From contig CAJNOI010000084.1 in assembly GCA_905250115.1 (NCBI GenBank), forward strand, positions 48,870 to 112,869: a stretch of 64,000 nt of DNA, read 5' to 3'. Within the stretch, counting starts at the first letter, position 1. Each line of letters begins with the position of its first letter. Both the position numbers and the translations under genes were made by a program. Under the pieces are notes generated by a model. It ran no database searches and was not told where the DNA came from. It saw nothing but the letters and a program-made list of their open reading frames with translations. This stretch comes from Adineta steineri (lineage: Eukaryota > Rotifera > Eurotatoria > Adinetida > Adinetidae). Below are positions 30,706 to 43,638 of the stretch, in pieces.

Positions 30706-30828
30706 CTAGAAAAAAAACCGATCAATAATACTATTTAAATGACTATTTCAGGAATATTGTTTCATTTTATTAATAATATAAAAATTTTAAAAACAAAAAT
30801 AATATCACAGTAAAAAATAGGAGAATAT

Positions 30829-32997
30829 TTATCGAATTTGAAGCATCATTGAGTCAGAATTTGTAGAACAAGTAAATATTTTCTTATGAGCTTTATCAAG
30901 CCAATATCGATCATATTTATAGCCACCAATAGGATTTTGTTGATTTTCATCAATATAATTAGAAGATTTGCTTATATTCCATGTACGTATAACTAATCTT
31001 ATACGTTCAAGTAATGGTAATCGTTCTTGTAATAATGATGTCCAAAATGGAGCACGTATATGATCTTTATTATTTATAATAGTATCAATTGAGAAACGTT
31101 TAATGGACGGTAGAGAAGTCAACAATTGTGCAAGAACGAGATCATTGAATATACGATAGTAAAAACGGAGATTCGTTATTTGAGGAAATTTCATAAGTAG
31201 TTGTGATTCTGATAATGATGGAATCGTATCTGTTGGAGTTATTAAACTATTACGAGAATCGAGCGTCATTGAAAGTGAACGAAGATTTGGACAGTGAGAC
31301 AGAAGAGAAAAAAGATGATTGATGTTTATAAAATTTAATGAAAGAACTTCAACATTATTTAATAAAATCATTTCAGTATTCAACCATTGAATTTTCTATA
31401 AAATAATAACAAAATAGAAATCGTTACTTATATTATGACAAATTTAATTATTTAATAAATTTTGTGATATATACATCTGTTTATATAAAATCGGGCAAAA
31501 TCTAGTTCTTTTGAGCTATCTTAACTTAGGTAATAATGAGTTTGAATTCAATATTATTATTTAATAATGCAGTTAATTGTTCATTATTATTCTTCATCTT
31601 CATATAGGACATACAGAAGTTACTCTGAATATGTGAAATCAAGGTGGGTTTGTGCGCTCCACTTTGAAATAGTATCAAGATAAAAAACCTATTCACTGTT
31701 CTGAGTAATGATTTATATGTCAAAACGAACGATGAAAAATTTGTCATAGCAATTAAATAACCCATAAAAAACTTAAACTTCTAAGATTTCATTTTGTTCT
31801 TATTTGACTAAGATTGTCTTATATCCCTGCTTTGAGAATAAAGACATTATTCAAATTTTATTTCAACTAATCATTAATATTCACAAACTCTACCAATTGT
31901 CTTCTATCTTTTATATATCGATCTGTCCAAGCGTTTTCACGTTCTCTGTTTAATACCTCAACACATTCGGATCGATTAAAGTTGAATACTTCTATAAGAT
32001 ATATAAGCTCGGTTGCCCTACACATCAAAAACAGTTTCGTTAGATTTCGTTCTTTTCCTATAATTCTAAAAGTAAAATATATGCTCGTGACGAAATCAAC
32101 AAAAATGGTAATGCTTTTTCAGTGTTGTATGAAAAGCCGAAAACTTCAACTCAGCTATAAATGTGATGAAAAACTTTTGCATACGTAAGTTATAGCATAC
32201 ATGACAGAATAGTCATCCAAATAAAAAAAGGTGCCGTGAAGGCATTATGTTTTAAAAATGGTCATGTTTTTATGACCATTTATTTTTCCGAAAAATGAAT
32301 TGCAATTTCATTGAATGGGTGAGGCTAATAAAGTATGTACGGAAATGTCTAAGGAAAAATTTCTTACATCATCCTTCTAGTACCTTAAGAATTACAGGAT
32401 GAAAGCACAAATTTTGCATTTTTCTGACTTAGCCCAGATGGCTGGACAGGTCAATATGGATTATCATTCTTTTTGAAAATATTCAATATAAATTACTTCA
32501 TGTAAATCAAGTGCCAAAGCACGAATATTTGGTTGATCAAATACTGCTTGTGTAGCATTGGCTAATTGTTTGTCATCATATATTTCATGTGTATTTATAT
32601 GTAAATGTTTTAATTGATTTAATTGTTTAATTTGTTGCATTATTTCTATGGATTCATCATAATTAATATCAATTAATGTTAAAGAATATAAACATTGAAA
32701 ATTACTAAGATTTGTATAAGATAAAAATTGACGTATTTGAGGATAACGATAATAATTATTCGATAAGATTAATACATATATATTATTAAAATTTGTTTTT
32801 GTTAATGATGAACAAAATCGATCAAAATTAGATTCTTTAGTATTTGATGTATCAGCTACTAAACGTAAACGAGAATCAAATACAAGATTATTAAATCTTG
32901 TATTCATATTAAAAAACGCTGTCCAAATATCTTCAATATTCATATATTCCAATATTGTCATGAGAATTTCACCTGAGAGATCTTCGAGACAAGACAT
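30829..32997 (-). CDS. Second F-box / leucine-rich-repeat protein
   Basis: Two exons, 32497-32997 and 30829-31395, give 355 residues. The F-box is at the extreme N-terminus (D-L-S-G-E-I-L-M-T-I-L-E-Y-M, then F-x-N-M-N-T-R-F-N-N-L). Degenerate LRRs follow: L-Y-S-L-T-L-I-D-I, L-K-H-L-H-I-N-T, V-E-V-L-S-L-N-F, L-R-S-L-S-M-T-L. The exon 1 frame also stays open to a stop at 32464, but a good donor (gtaatt) after residue 167 joins in phase to the LRR exon 1.1 kb away. An alternative short product ending at 32464 is possible. It is probably an SCF substrate receptor like the neighbour at 24527-27785, with different sequence. Confidence 0.72.
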
Positions 32998-33462
32998 CTA
33001 AAAATTTATTGTATAATATGTAAAATAAAAAGAAAAATGACAAGAAATCTTAGCAACTTTCATCGTTTATTTTGTTTTTTTTCAAAGTATACATATATGA
33101 ATCATAAAAGTGACGTAGGATTGCAAAAATATGAGTCATATGACAACTTCCTTGGTAATAATTGCTACAGTCATTTAAATATGTAATTAGAAAATTTCGG
33201 AGTATTCCAACGATGAGTAATGATTGAAAATACTTCCTTTTCTCTCGCTATTATCCGTGAAAACAATGAATTCTAACTATTTAGTTTTTGAATAAGTATC
33301 GTTACGAGATTAAGATTTTTTCTGAATAAAAATAAGATAGACAAATATTTTCGATTCATTGATCTTACTCAATGATCATTTCTTATTTACATACATAATT
33401 GTTTTCGAATCAACATGGAATACAAACACAAAAAAAAAGAGAACAAAAAAAGAAAAAAGAAA
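32998..33462. other. Intergenic spacer
   Basis: 465 bases between the F-box gene start and the CSTF3 stop, both on the - strand. A-rich sequence near 33430-33460 lies just downstream of the CSTF3 stop. No coding signal or repeat recognised. Confidence 0.5.
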
Positions 33463-36400
33463 CTAGGTAAGCACCGGTGGTGTAGCTTGATCAGTAGAAC
33501 TTGTTGTTGTTGTAAGTTTGACACGTTTTTGTTGTCGTTGTCGATAGATATCCATTGTTGAACGTTCACCTGACGTTGATTGTGGTTGTTGTTCTTCATC
33601 ATCACTATCACCAAGACCAGCTTTGCGACCTTGAGAGTTATTCATAGAATTTGATCCATCAAGTTCACGAAGTAATTCACCTTGAATACCAATACGTATT
33701 GGTTCGAAGCCTGAAAAGATATTTAAATAGAACACAAATATCGATAATACAATAACTTACTATCGGGTATAACAATACGAGAAACACGTTCCATTAATTC
33801 ATCAATAATAACAAATGGACCTTCAAAATTTCGTGCTGGTGGAAGAACTTTAACTAAATAAAGTGCTGTATCTGGTAATGGAAAAACTCCACCAGCAGTT
33901 GGATGACTACCCGGTAATGGATTTCGTGTTGGTCGAAATGGCATCATATGTTTAATATCAGGTCGAGGTAAAACTGCACGTCGATCACGTGCAGCTTGTT
34001 CTAATAATGCCGTACCATTTATAGTTGAACCATTACTTATTAATGATGATGTTGTTGATGATAAATTCGTTTGTGATGATTCTTTATAACCAAGTAATTT
34101 AAGTTCTTCATTTGAACATGGTAATAAATTAAGAAATTTATATCGATCAACAAGTAATAATGTTTCTCGTCCTTCTAATTCATGTAAATCCGAATAAAGT
34201 GCTAAACGACGTTTTTCAACTTTTTTTATTGATTGTAAATCTCCAACTTGTGATTCAAATTTAAGAAATTCATGCCATATAGCTGGTTGTAATGGTTTTG
34301 ATATTGGATTATCTGGTGATAAAACACGTTCAAATAGAACACGTGCATTATGATCTTCATTTAAATGTGTCATATAATCAATATAAGCTAATATATAATC
34401 AACATTTTGACTATATTTTTTTAAACCAAGATTAAATATATTAAATGCAATATTATTATCTTTTGAACAATAATATTCCATTAAAGCTGCTGCAACATAA
34501 ATTTGATGATTTGTACGTGTATCTTCTCGTGCACGTTTAAATAATGTACGTGCTGCTTTGATTCCATCAGTACGACGTTCAAAACGCATGGCTTGTATAT
34601 AAGCTAATGTTGGATCTTTTAAATTTGCTTCATTAACATCTAATAAACGATTATATATAGCACGGGCTTTATCAACATTTAAACGTTGTTCTTCAAAATC
34701 AGCATATGCAAAATGTATAAGCATATTTGAACGCATATATGTTTGTAATGCACGTTCATATAATGTTGCTGCTTCATCGAGAAAACGTTTTGTTAAATGA
34801 GCATCACCACGATCAGAATATAGACGTGAAACTTGTTCTAAATATGCACATGCTTCATACCTGAATAAAAACAAAATCTTGATTTATCATTGATTAATAT
34901 AAAAAAAAATACATACCAAAGATCCGCTTGATAGCCAAGACAAAGTAAGCATTGTTCATAAGCTAGAACAACTCGACGTGTAACCAATAATGGATCTTCT
35001 GATTTCAATGGATTTGATCGTTCCCATGCAATTAATTTTTTCCAAGCAGCTAATTGTTTGATTTCATCAACTGATTGTGGTGATGTTGGTAAGACACATG
35101 GAATATTACGATCAATAGTACGTACTAATGTTTCAAATTCTTTTGTAACACGTTTAGCATTTAGAAAATCACGAGAACGTTCATCAATTATTTTCTTAGC
35201 TAATGTTGGATTGATACTCTAAGAAAATATCATTAATATATATATATAATCTACATATAATTTAACTTACCATTTCATATGTGCAATAATCTTTCCATAA
35301 TAATTCAACACTAGTCATTGGTGTCATAATACCTTTTTGATAAACTTTTCGTACAGCTGTTATTTTTTGATTTTCAGCAAATGAACCAACTGCTTCCCTT
35401 GAAATATTAACGAATGTTAGTGTATAAATAATAATAAAGAATTATTTAATTTCGCGAAGATTTAGAGATTGAGAATGATTATTATTCTTAACAATCAAAA
35501 GATTCATTTTAATCAATGTCTTTCTCTTATAAGCAAGTATCGATCACTGAAGTGTAACGTTTCTATCAAAAGGTACACTTAGCTTTCTGATTGCTATATT
35601 GGATCTAACGAAGAAACCTCTCGAGGTGATAAAAAGCTTTCGAAGTCGATCTTGTTTTATCTAGTAGATCCTAGTGAGTAGTGAAATACCCTAAGTTGGT
35701 TCGTGCCCTTATTGCTTTGGGAGTGAGTGAGTCATAGCCAATTCACTATTTTTTTGACGTATGACACTATATGAGTAACAGTAATAAATGAGCGACTTTG
35801 GATCTGAAATTTTGTCCATGAAGAGGTCTTATGAATACTAAAATATCCTGAAAGTATCAGACAAAACGAGTGAACCCCTCTTGAGATAATGAATTCCCAA
35901 AAAATTGACTATTTGTTTCACGCACTAAAGATTTATCTTCGAAAACAGTTGTTTTTTAACAATTCACAATCTGAGGAAGAGTTCACTCGTTTTATGTGAT
36001 ACTTTCAGGATATTTTAGTATTTATAAGACCTCCTTATGGACAAAATTTCAGATCTAAACTCGTTCATTTATTACTGTTACTCATATAGTGTCATACGTC
36101 AAAAAAATACTGAATTGGTTATAACTCACTCACTCCCAAAGCATTAAGGACACAAACCAACTTAGAGTATTTCATTACTCACTAGGTTCTACTAGATAAA
36201 ACAAGATCGACTTTAAAAGCTTTTTATCACCTCGAGAGGTTTCCTCGTACGAGAAATTATTTTTGATAATGAATGAGATCTTTTAGTTTTAATAAATAGG
36301 ATAATTAAACCTAATGTTTTTCGAAAACAAATACTTACACTGATTTAAGAAAAATAACATAATCATTCCAAATAGTGTATGAATAAACATCCATTCCGAC

Positions 36401-38049
36401 TTTTTCCAATGCAAAATCATATGCTTGAGCCATTTTTTCCCTGAATAGATATATACAATAATATTCTTACCAAGAAAATATTCAATTTGTTAAATATTTG
36501 AATTAGAATATTGACTACATACTGTTTCGAAATATTTTTATCTTCATTTTACTAAGGAATATATATATATATAGGTACATATAATAAAATATTGTAAAAA
36601 TAGAATAGATTAATAAAAGATAAAGACAAAATAAGCAAATTTCGTTTTATTTTTCTTTAAATAAGATATAACAAATATATGATATTGTAAAAAAATATTT
36701 TTCTTTATTCTCTTTCTAATTAATATTAGATCTAAATAATAAAAAAGAAAATATAGTTCGAACCTGAACGACGGTAATTTGCCTTTAGTATCACGAACAT
36801 AATTTAAATAACATTTCCATAAATCAATATTCAATACTTTGATTAAACATCGTTGAAAAAGCTAAAGAGAAATTGAAATGAAAATATTAACATTTCATCA
36901 TCGGTATACAAGAATAAATCTATTTCTTTTTATTACGCATGTAGCAAACTCGAACAATTTATGCATCGAAATGATTCTCCTGATATATGTGAGGACATAT
37001 TAATAGAAATTATGAAACTTCAATCGAAGCCGAACTGTTTGGATTCGATTGATGTTTCATAATTGCCTTTATTATGCCTCCACACATGTCAGGAAAATCA
37101 TTGCGACGCTTAAATTGTTCGAGTTCGCTACATGCCTACGTTTTATATGATTATCTTTATTCAGGTAAATATGCTATTCCTTTAAGAGTAAATATACATC
37201 TATTTGGGGAAAGAAGATAATTAGTTTTTTTATTTATCATTGTTAGTATAGAATAATGCAATTTTCTTTCTGGTAATTGACTACGTTTCTAAGTAGTACT
37301 CTATCTTATAACAAGGAAGTAGACTTGACGTAAAGTTCTTCTCATTCATTAAGTTTCTCAATTACATTTACAAACTAGCTATCTTCAAAGCGTATATCGT
37401 AAAAGTAAACTAAAGAACCAAAAAATGCAGGTGACAATATAGTAAACAAGTTACGGAGAGTAATCCGACGTATGGGTTATCACGAACTTGCTAAAGATTA
37501 GTTCATCTCGAGGTAACATCCGATAAAGAAAAGGCATAACGTATTTTTTTGTCCATAGCTCAGTTATACTGAAGAATAGTTTACGTATTTCTTCAAGATT
37601 TTAGATTTTCTATAGAGATTCATTTCATAAATACACGTACTTTTTCCACTTTTTCATAGTTTCGTCCTTTAATCTAAAATATATTTAAATAAATTTTTTC
37701 TTATTTAATAATCGAATAAAAATTTACCTCCGATTCAATATAACTTTTCCAAAATTTCCCACATGTTGGAAATTGTGTAATTAAAGATTCATAAAAATCA
37801 CGAGATTCAGCTATTTTCTTATCCTAAAAAAAGATTATTTGAATAATTATTTTCTATTAAAACTAAAAACAAACTTGAGCATCTTGAATGAGTATTGCCC
37901 ATGCATCAAGTGAATGTTTATTTTCATTTAAAATTCTTCTTGCTTGCTGAATCTTTTCATTACGTGTTAAATCCTAATTTAATAAGAAAAAAGTTAAAAA
38001 AAACACGAAAATTCTAAATCTAATTTACTTCTCGCATGTAAATACTCAT
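33463..38049 (-). CDS. CSTF3: Cleavage stimulation factor subunit 3 (suppressor of forked)
   Basis: Ten exons give 741 residues (human CSTF3 has 717): 38029-38049, 37875-37973, 37728-37823, 37641-37673, 36764-36861, 36339-36440, 35271-35397, 34917-35218, 33761-34860 and 33463-33710. CSTF3 is the HAT-repeat dimer that scaffolds CstF, which recognises GU-rich signals in mRNA 3'-end cleavage. Strong landmarks are [60 protein letters not shown] and [14 protein letters not shown] proline-rich segment near residue 620 matches the CstF-64 binding region. Exon 4 is only 33 bases and exon 1 is 21. Intron 6 carries a fold-back repeat. Confidence 0.96.
35608..36248. repeat. Long fold-back inverted repeat in CSTF3 intron
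   Basis: Two arms of roughly 300 bases, about 35608-35920 and 35945-36248, are inverted copies with scattered mismatches. Both outer ends carry cgaRgaaacctctcgaggtg. Further in, both arms share ggtgataaaaagct, the gacgtatgacactatatga block and a gatactttcaggatatttta block. The central spacer is short. No open frame and no clear target duplication were seen. It fits a fold-back transposon derivative or a large MITE, and transcription through it would form a long hairpin. Confidence 0.85.
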
Positions 38050-38212
38050 TTGAGATGATTAAATCTAGAATAAAGATTCATTCGGTGTGCATATTTCCTT
38101 CGCATAACTACTACTTAGAGAGAGAAAAAAGAATGAAAGAAAGGAGTCATTTTTTTTTACAAATGAGAAAAGAAAATAGAATATATGAAATTAATATTTC
38201 TGTTTTGTTATG

Positions 38213-39345
38213 TTAATTAAGCATTGAACGACGAACGGAAAGTAAAGCTTGAAGAAGAAAATAGCCAATAATGCATGTATACATAAATCGATCGCGAAAA
38301 TCTCGTCTTGCTAATGTTCGTTCGATATGTTGAATACGATTCTGAAGTAATTGTAATTTATTTATTACATGTTTATCATCGAAATTTGTAATTGGTTCGA
38401 TATGCCATCTGAAATATAATTTCGAATATATATCTACATGTATATTTATTTATAAAACTTACGATTCGGCTAATTTTATCGGTTGATGCTGATGCGGATT
38501 ATGAGGTGTGTCAATTGTTGTATAATCATCATCACTTGGAGGTTCAATATTTGATGGGTTAAATGAAGGTTGTTGTGTACTTGAATCAAACGAATGATCA
38601 AGATTATTATCTGTTGAATAATCACTGCCATTAGATATTCCAGTATTAGTATTATTACCTGGAAGAAAAAAGAACAGATATGTAATAAAAATACAAAGGA
38701 TAATTAGTTTTTGTTTTACCAAGACGAATACTGTTAGGTACTTCCATACGAACGGGTAATTGTTCATTTTCTTGATGAAGACGAGATATTGTTGATCGAT
38801 TTGGACCTACTGTTATTGAATCTGGTACATGCATTTGATAGCCTAAACATAATATAATGAGAGTTAGATAGAATCAGAGTAGGGGACGTGCACGGAGTCG
38901 CCGTCGAAGTTAAGTAAGTTGCATTTTAATAATTCAACTTTAATGTTAAAAATTATTTAAGCTCATAGTTTTGTTGTCCGACATTTTCTCTATAAAATTA
39001 CGTATTTTGAAGTATCGGTAGACTTCTTATCGGGTCTCACAAACCAAAAAAAGTCCGAGTCGAAAGTGACTTCGATTTTCTTTTGTGTTGGTGAGGTTCA
39101 ACAAAGCATCGACTTATGCTTCAAAATACATAATTTGGTAGAGAAAATGTCGGACAACAAAACTATGAACTTAAATAATTTTTAACGTTAAAGTTGAATT
39201 ATTGACATGAAATTTACTTGACTCCGTGCAGATCTCTACTATCAATGTATTTTAAATTCGTATATAACTTACTCATTTTTGTAATATGATTAAGATCAAT
39301 TTTTTTTTGTACTAAATCATCCGGATCGTCAGCTGAATGATTCAT
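38213..39345 (-). CDS. MFF: Mitochondrial fission factor-like tail-anchored protein
   Basis: Four exons, 39273-39345, about 38720-38842 (lower boundary uncertain by one base), 38463-38658 and 38213-38408, give 195 residues. MFF recruits the dynamin Drp1 to mitochondria and peroxisomes. Two short repeated motifs match the Drp1-binding part of MFF: Y-Q-M-H-V-P-D-S-I-T-V and R-M-E-V-P-N-S-I-R-L. A Ser/Asn/Pro-rich linker follows. The last exon holds a coiled-coil-like segment (N-K-L-Q-L-L-Q-N-R-I-Q-H-I-E) and a hydrophobic stretch Y-T-C-I-I-G-Y-F-L-L-Q-A-L-L, then a basic end. That is the tail-anchor layout of MFF. The protein is short and divergent, so the call rests on motif order. Confidence 0.75.
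38878..39240. repeat. Fold-back inverted repeat in MFF-like gene intron 1
   Basis: About 363 bases forming one imperfect hairpin. The outer ends are agtaggggacgtgcacggag on the left and, reverse-complemented, agtagagatctgcacggag on the right. Inner matches include the block around ttgttgtccgacattttctc and its inverse near 39138-39160. Arms are ~160 bases with a loop near 39060. No 8-base target duplication was found. Likely a fold-back DNA element without coding capacity. Confidence 0.8.
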
Positions 39346-39503
39346 AACAAATTGTGAAAAAAAAATCTAAAATTTTTCTTTTCATATTTAAATTGGAAAT
39401 AGAAGAAAAGAAAAGGAACAAATAGACAAAATACACATTACAAAGACCATAAGTCTATTCAAGGAGAAAAAAGAAGAGAAAAAGATGTAAATTATTTTTT
39501 TTA

Positions 39504-42500
39504 TTATGAATTTAATGATTGTTGTTTAAATATTAGAACTGATTCTGATGACCAATGAAGATTACATGATTTGTAAACTAAATAAATAGAAATTAATATG
39601 AATAAATTGAAATCTTTCATCTATACCTAATGTCCAAACATAAGGCACAAAAAAGTCTTCTGGTTGTTCTTCTTCAACATATTTAAATTTTAAATCAGGA
39701 AATTTCTAAAAGTAGAAAAATTCCACGATGATTTTTAAGGATTATATATATATGAATAGTACTTTTAATCGATCTGATGGAAATTGTTTAGCATTTGTTT
39801 CTAAGACTTCTTTAACCCATTCAGCTGAACGTTGTTCTGATTGATCAATTTTGTCAGCAAAAAAAACTATTATTGTATCGATATTTTGTAAAATATCTTG
39901 AAAATTTGGATGTGCACGATAATTATCAAATATATCTCTATTATAAAGTAATCCATATATTAAATTAATATTAAATCTAAGTGAATGTGTTAAACATGAA
40001 TTAATTATTTCCAAAACCATCCTCATAACATCTTCAATAATAGCTAAATCTTGTATATATTCATTAAGATTTTCATCATTTGATGCTAATGTTTGAATAT
40101 TATTTGTTAATTTTGTTGCTGATGCTGTATGTTCTTGTTTAGATTGTTGTTGTATAAGTTCTAAGATTTTGGAATGTTTACGTGCAAGTAAATTAAATAA
40201 AGATATTATTCGTTGTGTTACATATGTATGTAAATTTTGAAATTGTGAAGACATATTTGCTAAAGCAGCAAGACAATTTGTATGAAGATATTTATCACGC
40301 ATACGTGCCATATTAAATTGAATTGTACGAAGTACAACAGCAATGAGTAAACCACCTAAACTGATTTCATTTACTGAACGTTCAGTATACCTAAAAGAGA
40401 AATAAACTTGAGTTTTGATCTTACAAAGGAAATAGTTCAATATTTTAAGATGTACTGAAAATAAATGATTTTTCTCTAATTCTGGTCGTCATCATCAGTA
40501 TGCTAGTGAGGATAAGAGAGCAATGTGCAATATACAGTTGAATTGACACCTTCGATAAGTTCATTTATGAACAGTGTCAGTTACAAGCCTTTATTACTGC
40601 CTCATATTCTAGTAAGACAAGCAGTCTCTATATCTTATAGTAGCAATATACTGCCCATGACTGAAGTTCTGATAGTTATGCTGTTGTACATCCATGAGAC
40701 ATGGGAATTAGAAAAAGCAACTGCTATCCATTGTAGTGCTTGATATCCTGTAAGACTCTACAAGGGATATATCAAAGACATAATGTTGACTTGAATTTTT
40801 ACATACAAAATGATCTCATACCTTATATTCAGCATACAAAGTGATTCTTTCAGCTAACCAAATCGTTCGCGGTAAATGCAATACTTGCATTACTCGAAAC
40901 GTCATCAAAACTTTGTGGTTTGTGCTCACCATATGTCTCTTATCGTAGATAGTAAAATTTAATAGAATGGTTACGATCCGGAAAGAGTACCCTATGAACC
41001 TTTCTAATGAATAAAATATCGTTAGGCATACTCTCTAATTATTTATGATAATTCACTTATTAGTCTTAAAATTTTAACGTATGGCAAGTTAATTCTGAAT
41101 GAAAAAGAATAGATTTACTCGCTTAATTTATTATAAAACCATTTACATTAGTAAATATCTGTTCATAAACATTTTATAAAGATTTTTTTAGACGATATTT
41201 AAAAGACATGTTAACAACTATTCTACAGATGACCTAATCAATTTCATTTCAATTTTTTATTAGACTCAAATACTTCTATTCTTGACTGTATTATATAATT
41301 ATCTATACTCGATATATTTCAATATTTATTTTAGATTAAAACTTTTTCTAATCTTATTTTATTAAGTATATTGTTTCTTTACCAGTTAAGCTTTTTTAAT
41401 TTAATGTCATGAATTGATTTATTAAAATAGTCATCTTCAGATAAAATCAATAAAATAATCAATGACATATATATATGATGTGAATTATGTTCAGTTGCTG
41501 TATAAATAACTCGAAGAACTGGTAATACCTGGAAATAAACAAAGAAAAATATGAAATTTTGTACAAGAAAATGTTTTACCATTTGATCAATATTGTTTCG
41601 TGATATAACATAAGCTTTAAAATGTTGATTACGATGAAGTAACATATAAAGTAACAATGTACTTTGATCTGTATGTACTGTTTGACAAAGAACATCATAT
41701 AAACAACGATAATCAACAGAAAACCAAGGTAATGGTTCCGAATCAGGTAAATTTGTTGGACTATCTAGAATAGTAATAGAAATCAATTTAAGATGTTATC
41801 ATATATATATCGATTTCATTTCTTTACCTTGTGTATCAGTAAAATGTAATAAAGCTAATCGATAAGGATTACGATGTACATCACTTGTAAAATGATTGCT
41901 TAGAATCAAAAGTAAATGAATACTTTGATTTGCTAGATGTCTGTTTTGAAGATCACTTGTGTATTCAGTTGATATAGTTGTTCCTTCGGTAGCTGTTGAT
42001 GCTGGTGATGAGCTCAAGCCAAGTGTAACTACAGACCATAGACTACCTATAGTACAGTAAAGATAAGGTATTACATTGAAATCAAATATGTATAGCAAAT
42101 TTTCTATTGAACTATTAGTTTATTTGACAAATAGTATATGCGATATTGATGACGAGCATAGAATGAATCTTCAATTTTTTCGAAGAAATTGAACTGTAGT
42201 TTTTTACTTAATAATTTAATCAATACGAAATGAAAACTTTAGCAATGATAGTCGCTTTAACTACTTTTAATGAATTCAATATTATCGAGAATAGGCTTAA
42301 TAGCTTTTCTGTACTTCAAAAACTGACAATATTCAATATATGAATCTTTTAGATAACAAAATCATTTAATATTCTAGTCAGAATTTGTCAATAAAAGAGT
42401 TCTATAATAAGAATGTATGATCAAATGAAATACTCACACGCAATGCTATGATAGAGAAAGTTTAACTTTTAAAAGTCTACTGTTAATCACGATTGTCTTC

Positions 42501-43638
42501 AATATACACAAAGTTATTAAACATAGTGATCAATAAAAATTTTACACACTCTACTCATTATTCCAATTTAACGAACATGATTAAATAGAAAATTTAATTG
42601 AATTCATTTTGTTATATATTCTTCAGATATACAGTAAAATTAGTTTCAAATAACTTAATTAAAACACAATCATATCGTTTCATAGAAAATTTCCATTCCA
42701 AGAATTCTTATTATTCTCCTTCTACTACATTACAATAACATACTTGCAACACTTTGTCCAATTTTAAATAAACTTCCACTATCACCCATCGATGCATTTG
42801 TTGAATCTGCTCTTAAAAATGCTGGACATTCTATTTGTTTAATAAAATGTTCTAATAAAGTTCGTGTAAATTCCGATATTAAAATTGGACTAGAAGAAAA
42901 AGATATTTTATTCATTCGAATAAAAATAAATTTCACGTACTCAAGTCTATGCATAAAAATACTATAGATAGCACTAATAAGTACAGCTTCTTTCGCACAC
43001 ATTTGAATCGATAATAATGAAAGTAGTGTATTCAATACTTCCAAATGTAATGCATATGTATATGATTTGACTGGTATAATAATTGTAGTTCGAAATAATG
43101 TATCAACAAATATAATCATTAATGATATACGTTCAATTGAATTATCTTGTGGTAAAAAATATGGATGAAGATTTCGTTCAGAATCAATTTCTATAAAATA
43201 TTTCGTTATTGAACGAAGTATAAATAGAGCACTATATGTTTGCCAGGTGATAATATTACTAAAACAAAAAATTAGATCTTTTTTTTTGTTGTTTTAAAAC
43301 ATACTCATCACATTCATCACGAAGTGTTGTAGCTAAACGAATGAATACTTCGATTAATGTTCCAAAATTATTTGTTTTAGGATTATTTAATTCAAATTGT
43401 TGAAAATAAATTGAGCATGATTCATCGATTAATTTTGAATGTGATCTAATAGAAATAGATAGTTAGATATTCGGATAAAGAAATAAAGATTTTATTACGT
43501 TGTAAATGGAGATTGAAGACGAAATGAGAGAAATTGATTCCAAAATGGATCATTTGATGAAATAGATTCTTCACTGACAAAACGTGATAAATATTCATTA
43601 GATTTTAAGTCATTTAAAGAAGAATATTGTGCACCCAT
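39504..43638 (-). CDS. DYM: Dymeclin
   Basis: Ten exons give 691 residues (human dymeclin has 669): 43499-43638, 43305-43445, 42941-43258, 42744-42889, 41828-42046, 41580-41764, 41383-41528, 39763-40390, 39627-39705 and 39504-39577. Dymeclin is a peripheral Golgi protein with an N-terminal myristoylation site; loss in humans causes a skeletal dysplasia. It starts M-G-A-Q-Y-S-S, which keeps Gly2. Landmarks matching the family are [61 protein letters not shown] and [17 protein letters not shown]. All junctions keep frame. Introns after exons 4 and 7 are long (697 and 992 bases) and hold nothing I recognise. Confidence 0.97.

Noticed and set aside
31526-31765. 79-codon - strand open frame in the second F-box gene's intron
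   Set aside because: No similarity to LRR or any other domain and out of register with flanking exons.
32253-32281. Hairpin aatggtcat / atgaccatt as a terminator or RNA element
   Set aside because: Short AT-rich hairpin in an intron, with no supporting context in a eukaryotic genome.
40525-40743. 72-codon + strand open frame in a dymeclin intron
   Set aside because: No domain, no splice context and no sign of conservation; long introns in this AT-rich sequence give such frames by chance.
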